Source: Candidatus Scalindua sp. (GTDB lineage Bacteria > Planctomycetota > Brocadiia > Brocadiales > Scalinduaceae). From it: a stretch of 64,000 nt of DNA. Both the position numbers and the translations under genes were made by a program. The notes below the pieces were generated by a model. The model did not search any database. It was given only the letters and a program-made list of their open reading frames with translations, and was not told the origin of the DNA. The stretch covers positions 124,001 through 188,000 of the forward strand of contig JALDRB010000003.1 of the NCBI GenBank assembly GCA_031316155.1, given 5' to 3'. This document shows, piece after piece, positions 46,208-55,255 of the stretch (position 1 is its first letter; every line of letters starts with the position of its first letter).

Positions 46208-47638
46208 TCACAGTCCCACCTCCTTTGTGAGCTCCGTCATATTTATTACGGGGAGTTTTATTGACTTTTCTCCCATAAGGGAATCAACAACATTCTGCGG
46301 CGCACTTCGATAGTTTAAGACTGCCTTTATCTTTAGCGGCGTCTTGGTATCCTGAGGAATTACAAAGGCGAAGTATTCTTCCTTTTTCCCTTTTGGAGGA
46401 ATGCGATTATCTGAGATGATGTGAGTTGCTTCCCAAACATGCAAGGTCTTTTCTCCCTTTTCATTTCCAAATACTGTATGATATACCGTTGCCTGGGGAT
46501 CAATTGCTCCTGATTCGTCTACCCCTCCACGGTTAAACAGGAGTTTTCCTTCAGAATCAGTGATTAAAACTTCTAACCACATCTGCCGTAATTCAGTGAG
46601 ACCCGTCGGCAAATAATGCCCTGCCCCCGAATTCTCAATACCTACCTTAAATTGCAGTAAACCATCTTTTTCAACATTTAAATCTCCGTTAATTTCAAGA
46701 GTTGCGGCATTCTTCAACCTGTCAATGGCCATCTGCGGCTGTAATTCGGAATTAGGAGGAAGGGAGATGGGAACCACGCTTCCACCGACAAAATAGTGAG
46801 TCCATATATGTGGCCGTTTAATTCCACCCATCATTTCAGGGGTTGCAAAACCGGGATTGTCGGGCCGCTCAGTACTTCCGGTACAGGGAAAATCAGGACG
46901 TTGCCTCATGTGGCAATCCTGACAGTGTACCGATGTCTTTGGATCACCGGTATTATAAGGGCCCTGACGCCATTCAGTGTAGGTTTGCTCGATGGGGAGA
47001 TCATTTCCTGCATGTGACACATCATGGCAGCCTCCGCAAAATTCAGAACGTGTGTGTAACTCTGAATACTGATTCTTATGTATCGTTTCCGGAGAATCGG
47101 CAAAGGGTCCGTATTTTGTCCCCCCTTCCATGACAGCAGCATTACCAGGATTCAGGATATAAGGTGCATTGCCAACACCGGTCGTAGCTCTGACAGAATG
47201 GCAGAAATCGCAAATGACGCCTCCTTTCTCATCTTCTACCGGAAGCTCCTTGTCTCCCGAACTATGGCCTACAGGAAAGTGACAGCGGACGCAAGATTCT
47301 ATACTCCTTTTTTGAGATTCTCCTTGAGCAGTTTTTTTCCCTAAGTTGTACAGCGCCTGAAAAAGGGGATTTTTCCAAGCATTGGCATGGGTAGAACCAC
47401 TCCACATCTTGAAAATTTCGGGATGACAAGCCCCACACGTATTCGGACTGAAGAATTGGCTTTTCTTTATGTCACCAGGTACCGTAATCGCCTCATCGAC
47501 AATGTTTTCAGGTCTTTTGTTTGGAGGAAGCCTCCATGTAGGTGACCACTCACTGGGATCACTTGCCAGGGAAACATTTAAAAGAAACATAAAGAGATAA
47601 ATGGCTAAACAGGATATGGTTTTTACATAAAAATTCAT
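46208..47638 (-). CDS. Five-haem cytochrome c (c554-like multihaem family)
   Basis: The 476-residue protein has a signal peptide (ISCLAIYLFMFLLNVSLA). Five CxxCH haem-binding motifs are visible: CGACH, CVRCH, CDFCH, CGGCH and CQDCH between about residues 50 and 245. The last 200 residues are a beta-rich domain (SGAGHYLPTGLTELRQMWLE and KAVLNYRSAP). This layout fits periplasmic multihaem cytochromes of the c554/NapC-like type that move electrons in nitrogen or sulfur redox chains. Partners are unknown. It is transcribed away from the riboswitch locus at 47989. Confidence 0.92.
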   Translation of the reverse strand: MNFYVKTISCLAIYLFMFLLNVSLASDPSEWSPTWRLPPNKRPENIVDEAITVPGDIKKSQFFSPNTCGACHPEIFKMWSGSTHANAWKNPLFQALYNLGKKTAQGESQKRSIESCVRCHFPVGHSSGDKELPVEDEKGGVICDFCHSVRATTGVGNAPYILNPGNAAVMEGGTKYGPFADSPETIHKNQYSELHTRSEFCGGCHDVSHAGNDLPIEQTYTEWRQGPYNTGDPKTSVHCQDCHMRQRPDFPCTGSTERPDNPGFATPEMMGGIKRPHIWTHYFVGGSVVPISLPPNSELQPQMAIDRLKNAATLEINGDLNVEKDGLLQFKVGIENSGAGHYLPTGLTELRQMWLEVLITDSEGKLLFNRGGVDESGAIDPQATVYHTVFGNEKGEKTLHVWEATHIISDNRIPPKGKKEEYFAFVIPQDTKTPLKIKAVLNYRSAPQNVVDSLMGEKSIKLPVINMTELTKEVGL

Positions 47639-47908
47639 GGTATATCGCCTTTCTATAAAATTTTTAAATACTTAATTACGAAATGGTATCCTCTATTTTC
47701 ATCGTTGTATTTTACACGCTGTTTGCTAAGAAAAATGCTCTCCAGATTAATAACGTCTCAGTTCTTACAAGATTCTTTACCCGGAAGAAATTTATGAAAA
47801 TTAAGGTGCAGAACGTTAAAGAATAAAAACATAACATACCATAATTTTCAGAAAAAAAAAGTTTTCTTTGCTTTGCGTCGTTAAAAAGCCTGACATTTTG
47901 GATTTGCC

Positions 47909-47958
47909 TTGACATCAATTATTTTCTTCTTGACATCTAACCCTGCCGGTGTTATTTC
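47909..47958 (+). promoter_or_regulatory. Candidate tandem sigma70-type promoters before the riboswitch
   Basis: Two TTGACA hexamers occur at 47909-47914 and 47930-47935. The second is followed after 17 bases by TATTTC (47953). Transcription from here would enter the riboswitch about 30 bases later. The -10 match is imperfect. Confidence 0.45.
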
Positions 47959-47988
47959 TACCAGTAAAGAGCTCGTGAAAAAATAGTC

Positions 47989-48073
47989 GATAAAGGTAAA
48001 CCCTGAGCAATCAGGGGACGCAAAGTAAAGGGTCTTTCAACGTACAAGGAAGTAGTTAAAGATATGCCTTATC
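47989..48073 (+). ncRNA. c-di-GMP-I (GEMM-I) riboswitch aptamer
   Basis: The sequence has GGTAAACC, then a P2 hairpin CCCTGA-GCAA-TCAGGG with a GNRA loop, then the signature GGGACGCAAAG and a P3 stem AAAGGGTCTTT..TTAAAGAT. P1 closes with GATAAAGG pairing with GCCTTATC. These features in this order are those of the class I c-di-GMP riboswitch. The P3 side departs from the consensus in detail, so I leave some doubt. It is followed by a terminator, which indicates control at transcription. Confidence 0.8.
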
Positions 48074-48088
48074 CCTTAGCGAAAAGAC

Positions 48089-48140
48089 AGCCTTACTGCC
48101 GAAGATATTTAAGCAAATCTTTGCAGTAAGGCTTTTTTAT
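48089..48140 (+). terminator. Intrinsic terminator of the riboswitch expression platform
   Basis: AGCCTTACTGC (48089-48099) pairs with GCAGTAAGGCT (48123-48133), followed by TTTTTTATTTT. It starts 16 bases after the aptamer. Ligand-dependent formation is expected, but an antiterminator pairing is not obvious to the eye. Confidence 0.85.
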
Positions 48141-48474
48141 TTTGAGGATAATACAATAGGCGCTTAGCATGCAGTAGATAGTTGTGCGACGCAGACTAAT
48201 GAGGTCTGTTCGCTTTGTGAGTCTTCATCAAAATTGCCGTAACACCACCAGCATATTTGATAACCGTATCTTCTGTTTTTGGCTCGTTTCATCTGTATGA
48301 AAGTTGGTAAACGCGAATGAATGCTTCACCATTCTTTGAAATATTGCTTAGTACGACAACCTGCGCCCTCTGCATTACAACCGGGTATCTAACCGCATCG
48401 GTTCGATACGGTCTAATATATAATCAGTTAAGACGTTGGCATAAAAACACCTGCACAAATTAAGGAGGACAAAG
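48141..48474 (+). other. Long leader between riboswitch terminator and the first paralog gene
   Basis: About 330 bp without a gene. It ends with AATTAAGGAGGACAAAG, a strong ribosome site for the gene at 48475. The same site precedes the paralog at 50651. No second promoter is obvious. Confidence 0.45.
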
Positions 48475-50451
48475 ATGGCACGCCAAAATGAATTTATGTT
48501 TTCTGGATTGGAGAGAGAGCTTGAGCTTTATATGGGTGAGGAGCATGAAGCGCCCAGAGAATCAAACGGAAAACAGCTCATTATCTCGGTTGTTGATACC
48601 GCAGGATCACCCATGTCCTTCACATTTAGTATCGATCAGAACAAGCATGGTTATGTGCATACTTCTGAACATACCTATACAAAAAGAACCGGGCTGGCCA
48701 CCAAAACTTATAGAGTCCCGGGTGTCACGCAATTAATTGTTGCGTTAAACAAAAAGGGGTACACCGCCTTCATCGTGTTGAGGGATTTACTACAATTCAA
48801 TGAAAATTATAATGCCTCAAAGTCCGAAACTCCCGACAATGTCCGCTTTAATGTTGTCAAACAAAATGCTTTAACGCAGTTTGAAATTCTTGAGTCCAAA
48901 TCAGTTCTAAAGGTCAGTGTCTTTGTTAATGGAAAATGGGAGTCAACTGAATATCCCCTACAAGAGCCGGTTGCCAAACAAATACAGGATTTAAAGGCAT
49001 TTATTGGCGGATTGCAGCTAGATCCCGATAAAGAACTCTCCGATGATTTCTACGAAGAATATACACTCCATCCGGATGAAGATTCAGAATTTAACTATGA
49101 AAAAAAGGAAGACCTGACAGTGAAAAAATTAGCATTGCCGATCTTCAGGAAGGAGACATTATTGTCTCTACCACTCGATACCCTCTCTCCAAGGCTATCA
49201 GGCTGCTCTCCGGTTCCAGGGTCAGTCATACCAGCTGTATATCGGCAATGGTGAAGTTGTGGAAGCTCTTGGTGAAGGTGTCAAAAGACACTCCGTCGAC
49301 AAGGCTACCAAAGACGACAAATACGCGTATGTCTTACGACATCCGGATTTAAGTCTTGGCGCCAGGGGGTCATCCCCGGTTTCGCCATCAAGCATGCTAA
49401 TTTGAAGACTCCTTTCGATTTTTGGGGAATGGTTTTTCGCGCGGGTCTGCGCATTCCTGGTGGAGGCGACGAAAGGTTTTATTGTTCTGAACTGGTTCTG
49501 GAATCATATAAAATGGCCGGCATCCAGCTGTTTGAGACAACCCAGAAACGGCCCGGTGACATTGATGAACTCCGGGGTACAAAATTATTGTATCAAGGCC
49601 ACTTGAAGATGACAAAAAAAGAGAGTCGCCAGCTTAATGATACGGAATTTGAAATGGCGGATGAAGATGATGAATGGGAACTGGATGATGTTGAGGAAAG
49701 TGACGAATTCGCATATGAATATGAGTACGAAGATGACGATGACTCTGAAGATGAATTTGAACTCGAAAACGAGTTGAATACTCTTGAGGACGATGGCGTC
49801 ACCGAAAATTTTGCCCGGCGGTTGTATGAATTATCAACACGTTCCTACGAGAGCAAATACGAGCTGGATGAGGAAGTGGACCGTGCGCTGGATGCCGTGG
49901 AAGATGAGTTCATGGTTAAACGTCTGCACCGCAAAAAGAAGCGCGGAAAAAAGAAGGGGCTGTTCAAAAAGATCCTAAGCGCCGGGGCGAAAATAGTCGG
50001 CAAGATCGCCAGCAAAACACCAATTGGTTCCCTGATCAAGGCAGGCACCAGCCTGGTGAGAGGCAACATCAAAGGGGCGTTGGGGAATCTTGCCAAGGCG
50101 GCGGTAGGCACGGCATTAGGCCCGGTAGCAGGAACAGTTGCTACCACGGCTATCGACGCCCTGGGCGGCGGTGAAGAAGGTGGTGAAGAAGGAGAATTCC
50201 GCAGAGGAGGTAAAAGGAAGCGGGCGTTCGGGAGAGTTGCCCGAATCGCCAGGGATACTTACCGGGAAGTTGCCGACACACTCCCCGAGGATTTTGATCA
50301 TCCGCTAGTTGCCAGCGAAGTTGCCAGAAAGGCGGTACGCAAGGCAATGATTAAAAATGGAGTGAGACCGCCCGGTAAGACCGATGGTATTCCTCTAAAG
50401 AGGCGGGTTATTCAGCTCAGACCCGGGGAAAAAGTGATCATTACGGGGTAA
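48475..50451 (+). pseudogene. Multidomain protein: shared N-terminal motif, permuted papain-like hydrolase, acidic linker, basic C-module (frameshifted)
   Basis: The start reads FMFSGLERELELYMGEE, then a beta-rich domain to about 49100. After a shift at GAAAAAAAGG (about 49110) comes a YiiX/NlpC-P60-type hydrolase: ISIADLQEGDIIVSTTRYPL, SRVSHTS with the catalytic His, IGNGEVVEALGEGV, and FYCSELVLESYKMAG with the Cys. Further shifts lie near 49232 and in CAGGGGG (49370). An acidic linker EYEYEDDDDSEDEFELEN leads to a C-module with KRLHRKKKRGKKKG and a Gly/Ala-rich segment. Corrected length would be about 655 residues. Two of three shifts are at homopolymers. Substrate is probably peptidoglycan or lipid, by family only. 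Confidence 0.7.
49695..50451 (+). repeat. Long direct repeat encoding the C-terminal module, copy 1
   Basis: This 757-bp stretch is almost identical in DNA to 51655-52413, whereas the genes differ greatly upstream of it. Identity starts sharply at GTGACGAATTCGCATATG. The differences are a few substitutions, with more near the 3' end. This indicates recent duplication or gene conversion. Confidence 0.88.
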
Positions 50452-50650
50452 TGCAAGGCTCTCCAGGGGAGAAGCGGATAGAAATGATGCACAATGTTGC
50501 ACCTGTGATGGATCAGTCAAACGAAACCAGGAGGCAAGGGAATTGTCAATAACCGGGGAAAAACGACCCCCTGAATCCCCCCTTTTCTAAGAGGGACTTA
50601 AAAGGACTCATTTTGTACATTGTACGAACCAAAAATTAAGGAGGACAAAA

Positions 50651-52414
50651 ATGGCACACCAAAAGGAATATATGTTATCCGGGTTGGAGAGGGAGCTTGA
50701 GCTTTATATGGGAGAGGAGTTTGAAAGTGGCACTAAAACCCTCCCTGTTAAAAATACAGAGGGAGATGATGTTAATATCAGCCTGCAAATTGATGAAAGT
50801 ACTAAGACTGGTTCGATAACTGTTTCCGCATATACAACAAAGGATGGCACGCAGGTGCCTGTTTCTACAATAAAATTCAGAGATGTTAAAAAAGTAGACG
50901 AAAAAACAGTTTTAGGAATGGCTGATGAAGTAGAGGGTCACAGAAATGTGCTTTTGAAAATGCAAGTCGATACAGCTATCCCGCCGAAGCTGATTGCTAC
51001 TCCTGGTAAAGCAGATCCTTTTTTGGGTAAATTCATCGCCATACCGGGTAAACAAAGGATATACACGATAATTGGACAAGAGGCTCAAACAAAAGCAGAT
51101 GATTTAGCGGCATTTATAAAAAACTTGAGACTTGACCAGGAATTGGAATATGAATACGAAAAAGGCAGCCCAACGAATGTCTATGAAAAGATAGTAACCA
51201 AAGTGGATTATATCATTGATTCAAGCCTCACCAGGAAACCCCTTAGAAATACGCCGGTGGAAATCACCTTTGATTATGATCTGAGAAGGAAAAGACTCAC
51301 CATGTCAGCCAAACAATTAGACATTCAATATATCTATGATGTCAAAGATTTTCAGCGTTTAAAGAGTAATTCAAACGCTACAAGAATTGAGGGAGAAGCC
51401 AAGAAAGGGTATTCGTTATTTGAGATCCTTGACACAGATATGAATGATAAAAGCAAACCGGCAACTTTGAGTATCGGGGTTTTCTCCACCCCCTCCGGAG
51501 CTTCGACAATGTTAAAAAACGACAGATACATCCTTGAACAAACAGAAGCACAGAAACTAAAAAATATGTTTCTGGCATTGTTGGAAAACTCCCAAATTGA
51601 ACTTCTTAATCTTGATAAAACCAAAGAGTTGGAATTTGAATTGGAGGACATTGAGAAAAGTGACGAATTCGCATATGAATATGAGTACGAAGATGACGAT
51701 GACTCTGAAGATGAATTTGAACTCGAAAACGAGTTGAATACTCTTGAGGACGATGGCGTAACCGAAAATTTTGCCCGGCGGTTGTATGAACTGTCAACCC
51801 GTTCCTACGAGAGCGAATACGAGCTGGATGAGGAAGTGGACCGTGCGCTGGATGCCGTGGAAGATGAGTTCATGGTTAAACGTCTGCACCGCAAAAAGAA
51901 GCGCGGAAAAAAGAAGGGGCTGTTCAAAAAGATCCTAAGCGCCGGGGCAAAAATAGTCGGCAAGATCGCCAGCAAAACACCAATTGGTTCCCTGATCAAG
52001 GCAGGCACCAGCCTGGTGAGAGGCAACATCAAAGGGGCGTTGGGGAATCTTGCCAAGGCGGCGGTAGGCACGGTATTAGGCCCGGTAGCGGGAACAGTTG
52101 CTACCACGGCTATCGACGCCCTGGGCGGCGGTGATGAAGGTGGTGAAGAAGGAGAAGTCCGCAGAGGTGGAAAAAGGAGGCGGGCAATCAGGAGGGTTGC
52201 CCGAATCGCCAGGGATACCTACCGTGAAGTTGCCGACACACTCCCCGAAGATTTTGATCATCCGCTAGTTGCCAGCGAAGTTGCCAGAAAGGCGGTACGC
52301 AAGGCAATGATTAAAAATGGGGTGAAACCGCCCGGTAAGGCTGAGGGTATTTCTCAACAAAGGCGTGTTATCAAGCTCAGACCCGGTGAAAAAGTGGTCA
52401 TTATCGGGTCATAA
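50651..52414 (+). CDS. Paralog protein: shared N-terminal motif, two beta-rich domains, acidic linker, basic C-module
   Basis: The intact 587-residue protein begins MAHQKEYMLSGLERELELYM, like its neighbour. Two beta-rich domains follow (about 30-165 and 175-315), probably repeats of one fold because both end in QTKADDLAAFIKNLRL / EAQKLKNMFLALLENSQIEL. An acidic linker (about 330-360) precedes the C-module: RLYELSTRSYESEYELDEEV, KRLHRKKKRGKKKG near 410, a Gly/Ala-rich amphipathic segment at 424-490 and a conserved tail ending KLRPGEKVVIIGS. There is no signal peptide. AAGGAGG lies 8 bases before ATG. It lacks the hydrolase domain. Function unknown. Confidence 0.75.
   Translation: MAHQKEYMLSGLERELELYMGEEFESGTKTLPVKNTEGDDVNISLQIDESTKTGSITVSAYTTKDGTQVPVSTIKFRDVKKVDEKTVLGMADEVEGHRNVLLKMQVDTAIPPKLIATPGKADPFLGKFIAIPGKQRIYTIIGQEAQTKADDLAAFIKNLRLDQELEYEYEKGSPTNVYEKIVTKVDYIIDSSLTRKPLRNTPVEITFDYDLRRKRLTMSAKQLDIQYIYDVKDFQRLKSNSNATRIEGEAKKGYSLFEILDTDMNDKSKPATLSIGVFSTPSGASTMLKNDRYILEQTEAQKLKNMFLALLENSQIELLNLDKTKELEFELEDIEKSDEFAYEYEYEDDDDSEDEFELENELNTLEDDGVTENFARRLYELSTRSYESEYELDEEVDRALDAVEDEFMVKRLHRKKKRGKKKGLFKKILSAGAKIVGKIASKTPIGSLIKAGTSLVRGNIKGALGNLAKAAVGTVLGPVAGTVATTAIDALGGGDEGGEEGEVRRGGKRRRAIRRVARIARDTYREVADTLPEDFDHPLVASEVARKAVRKAMIKNGVKPPGKAEGISQQRRVIKLRPGEKVVIIGS
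51655..52413 (+). repeat. Long direct repeat encoding the C-terminal module, copy 2
   Basis: This is the partner of 49695-50451, in the same orientation and frame. Recombination between the two would delete the N-terminal half of this gene and fuse the hydrolase gene to its end. Confidence 0.88.
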
Positions 52415-52432
52415 CCAAAACCTTCATGAGAA

Positions 52433-53707
52433 ATGCCAACAATGACTTTTCATAATGAGCTTTATCGGCGCTTTGTTTCCGTCACTAATAAAGTAAAGCT
52501 GCTTTCATCACTACGGAAATCGGTTGCTCTTCCTGCCGATTACGACATTGCCGAAAGTCAGTGGTCGGCAATTGAATCGCCGCTTTCTGCAATCGAAGCG
52601 AAACTTCACGCCTGTCTGAAAAAAGAGGGAAAGGTATATCTCAAGCAAATCCACCAGGCAGAAGCAAAAAGAGCGCTGACAATGTTATTGGGAAAAACGG
52701 AGTTAGAGCTGTCAAAATCCTTTATCTATTTTGACACCTTTGTGGACCTGTTATCGCAACGTCATTTGCCGGAGATGGGGCTCCTTCTGGGCGGATGCGA
52801 TGTCCTGGCGCATGATGCTCTGAAAAAAGATCACCCGGCGCTTTCTCTTATCGAGAAACCATTGGTTTCCTTTAACCGGGGCTTTGGAGCATCTATTCTC
52901 AGGGAGGGGGTGCCGCTGCCGGATGGCACGCCGAATCCACTCGCTACCATTCAAATCCCCTATACCAAGATCAAAGACAAGTACAATTTAACATCGGTCG
53001 TTCACGAGTCAGGTCATACGGCGATGGTGCAATTGGGATTGGTAAACGTCCTGCCGGAAGCTATCAGTGAGGCCCTGGCACATGCCGGGGCGCCGGAGGT
53101 GATACGGAAGCTCTTTGCCTTGTGGACCATGGAAATTGGCCCGGATTTCTGGGGGTTTTGCAATTGCGGCGCTGCCCAGGCATCAAGCGCCATGGAAATC
53201 CTCTGTCTTCCCCCGTCGCAAGTTTTCAAGGTGTCTGCAACGGATCCTCACCCCCCTCCTTTCCTGAGAGTCTTGCTCTCCTTTGAATGGTGTCGCCAAC
53301 AGTGGGGAATCGGGGATTGGGATGAATGGGAAAAACAATGGTTGACCTTGTATCCTTTGGAGGCTGCTTCCGAGAGAGAGCGGAAAGTTCTTGCTGCCGG
53401 AAGGCGATATGTATCTACCGTCAGCCGGGCGCTTTTCCATACCAAATTCAGCGTTCTTGATAAGAGAGCCATGCCGTCTCTTTTCGATCTTAACAGGAAT
53501 GCTCCGGAGCGGTTGGAAAGGTTTGTTCGAGACGCCGAAAACAGCGGCATTCTGGATTTATCTGAGCTTTCACCGTGCGCCCAGTTGGCGCTTTTCAGAA
53601 CGCTGAGAAACAAGAGCACATTATCGGAACAATCGCTGGATCGACTGATGACCACGTGGTTAGTCGGGTTAGCAAGAAGAAGTAAACTTAAAGAACACTA
53701 TTCTTAA
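52433..53707 (+). CDS. HExxH zinc metallopeptidase-like protein
   Basis: The 424-residue protein contains SVVHESGHTAMVQLG near residue 190, a zincin HExxH motif. About 40 residues later LWTMEIGPDFWGFCNCG offers the third ligand as Glu, in the 'WxxEIxxDxxG' pattern of gluzincin-like families. The N-terminal half is helical. There is no signal peptide or membrane segment, so it is either cytosolic or exported by a non-Sec route. Its ATG lies 19 bp after the paralog's stop and a second gene follows after 17 bp, so the three form an operon. I cannot name the peptidase family. Confidence 0.68.
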   Translation: MPTMTFHNELYRRFVSVTNKVKLLSSLRKSVALPADYDIAESQWSAIESPLSAIEAKLHACLKKEGKVYLKQIHQAEAKRALTMLLGKTELELSKSFIYFDTFVDLLSQRHLPEMGLLLGGCDVLAHDALKKDHPALSLIEKPLVSFNRGFGASILREGVPLPDGTPNPLATIQIPYTKIKDKYNLTSVVHESGHTAMVQLGLVNVLPEAISEALAHAGAPEVIRKLFALWTMEIGPDFWGFCNCGAAQASSAMEILCLPPSQVFKVSATDPHPPPFLRVLLSFEWCRQQWGIGDWDEWEKQWLTLYPLEAASERERKVLAAGRRYVSTVSRALFHTKFSVLDKRAMPSLFDLNRNAPERLERFVRDAENSGILDLSELSPCAQLALFRTLRNKSTLSEQSLDRLMTTWLVGLARRSKLKEHYS

Positions 53708-53724
53708 ATGAAGGAGGATAAGAA

Positions 53725-54921
53725 ATGACAACAACTAATGGTAAAACCAGAGAAGAATATCTGGCTGAATTAGCTGCACTGGGAGAAAAACTGATCGATC
53801 ACTCGATCTATCCCAAGCTTAAAGTTCCCTTTGTGCCTTGTGCCGATCTGCTGCTTGCTCAGGCAACCGACGATCCGGAAGTAAAGACATTTTATGATCA
53901 ATATTTTGATCATTTTGCGCACATCATTTTCACCCCTGGGGAAGTAAAGAATTTTTCCTGTACACCAAGAGGGAATGATCAAGAATTTAATGGCGTGATG
54001 GGATGTATGCCGCCTGGTTGCACTACCCTCTTTGGAATCAGAGGGTCTGCCAGTTATATCGTGAGTCCGTCGACAAAAATTTCCAGGCTGTACATAGGAG
54101 ACCTGGTGTATATTTATTGGATTGAGCGGATGGGAATATTTGAAATATTTGCCAAGCTGGTCAATGATTATGCCACTGAAGGAAAGTTTCCTATTGACAA
54201 CAATAATTTAACTTCCGTTACCTTAGAGGTAATGGTGCGTCAAATACAGACAGGTCTTGCCTCTTTAATCCGGGACAGGGTGAGTACGTATCGTCGCTGT
54301 CTGGGTTGGACCACCCCTATTGGCAGGAAAATGGATATTCAGACAGAAGTGAACACCGCATTTACCAGCCAATTCCACCAATTCATTAAAACTACCCTGG
54401 AGTATTACAAAGATCTGCGATTAGCTCAGGCAATCCGGCAAACAACCAGCGGCGGGGCGTCTGCGGCAACGAGAGTTGCGGTTGCCGAGGCGTTACAATT
54501 ATTAAAGGAATCATTCAAGATCTTTAGTTACGGGCGAAATAACTATAATACCCTGAATGCCATTGTTTATGGGATTGCCGCAATAGATTTGATTAGAAAC
54601 CTCCGGGATGATATCGGTATACCCAGTACCTATACCAAAGCCAGTCAATATGTTTCAGCCACTTATTCGACTCTGGTGGAAGGAAAATCTGCATCAGCGT
54701 ACAAACCCAACCGCTATTTGCTGCACCTGGATTGTGCGGAAAAAGGAAGAGATTTGCTCCTGGATATTGAGGCGCTCGACACGGATGATGTGGATGCCGT
54801 AGGCACATGGCTCGAAAATAAGATTGTTGAAGAAAAGGTTGAGACTTATCGAAAAGCATACCGGGATATTACCAAAATTGATCTGGCAGAGAGTATTCAA
54901 AATATAGAACAACAGGTTTAA
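53725..54921 (+). CDS. Hypothetical protein of the paralog/metallopeptidase operon
   Basis: I do not recognise this 398-residue soluble protein. It has a cysteine-containing loop GVMGCMPPGCTTLFGIRGSA near 95 and then mostly helical sequence, ending in a charged helix. No signal peptide or metal motif is seen. The strong AAGGAGGAT ribosome site six bases before ATG and the 17-bp gap to the metallopeptidase gene show tight coupling. Co-expression with the metallopeptidase suggests a partner or immunity-type role, which is speculation. Confidence 0.65.
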   Translation: MTTTNGKTREEYLAELAALGEKLIDHSIYPKLKVPFVPCADLLLAQATDDPEVKTFYDQYFDHFAHIIFTPGEVKNFSCTPRGNDQEFNGVMGCMPPGCTTLFGIRGSASYIVSPSTKISRLYIGDLVYIYWIERMGIFEIFAKLVNDYATEGKFPIDNNNLTSVTLEVMVRQIQTGLASLIRDRVSTYRRCLGWTTPIGRKMDIQTEVNTAFTSQFHQFIKTTLEYYKDLRLAQAIRQTTSGGASAATRVAVAEALQLLKESFKIFSYGRNNYNTLNAIVYGIAAIDLIRNLRDDIGIPSTYTKASQYVSATYSTLVEGKSASAYKPNRYLLHLDCAEKGRDLLLDIEALDTDDVDAVGTWLENKIVEEKVETYRKAYRDITKIDLAESIQNIEQQV

Positions 54922-54976
54922 CATGTGTTAATTTATTTACATCTTTTGTTTAGAGTCGCCTATCTACATCTTAAGA

Positions 54977-55138
54977 ATGGACAACGTAGCGCTGGCCCAC
55001 GAAATCGGCCACACTTGCAGCTTATGGCACTCCGGGTCATTAGATAATCTAATGTACAAACAATCTCCGGCAGGCGAGAAAGTTAAATGGTTCCAAAAGA
55101 ACCTTTTGCGCTCCTCTAGGCATGTACAGTATTGGTGA
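54977..55138 (+). pseudogene. Metzincin metalloprotease fragment
   Basis: The 53-codon frame reads MDNVALAHEIGHTCSLWHSG, then NLMYKQSPAGEKVKW. HEIGHTCSLWH fits the metzincin zinc motif HExxHxxGxxH with Ser in place of Gly, and NLMY is the Met-turn. In-frame sequence upstream (SPIYILR) is consistent with a longer ancestor, but an intact N-terminus is missing. It is probably the catalytic tail of a lost secreted protease. It lies 56 bp after the previous gene. Confidence 0.6.
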
Positions 55139-55255
55139 GCTCTCAGTCGAACGATACAGAGGTGTGTAAGTACCCATAATACACCATCAGCCCTCTTTTC
55201 AGAGAGGCACTTTTAAAAAATATTACTAATTTTATGCTTAAGGAGAAAAAATAAG

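Noticed and set aside
48370..48450. CGGTTCGATACGGTC stretch considered as a tRNA T-loop
   Set aside because: No acceptor, D or anticodon stem can be paired around it.
49593..50347. Serine-rich and other minus-strand frames over the paralog genes
   Set aside because: They are antisense shadows of the acidic and Gly/Ala-rich coding parts and recur in both copies of the direct repeat.
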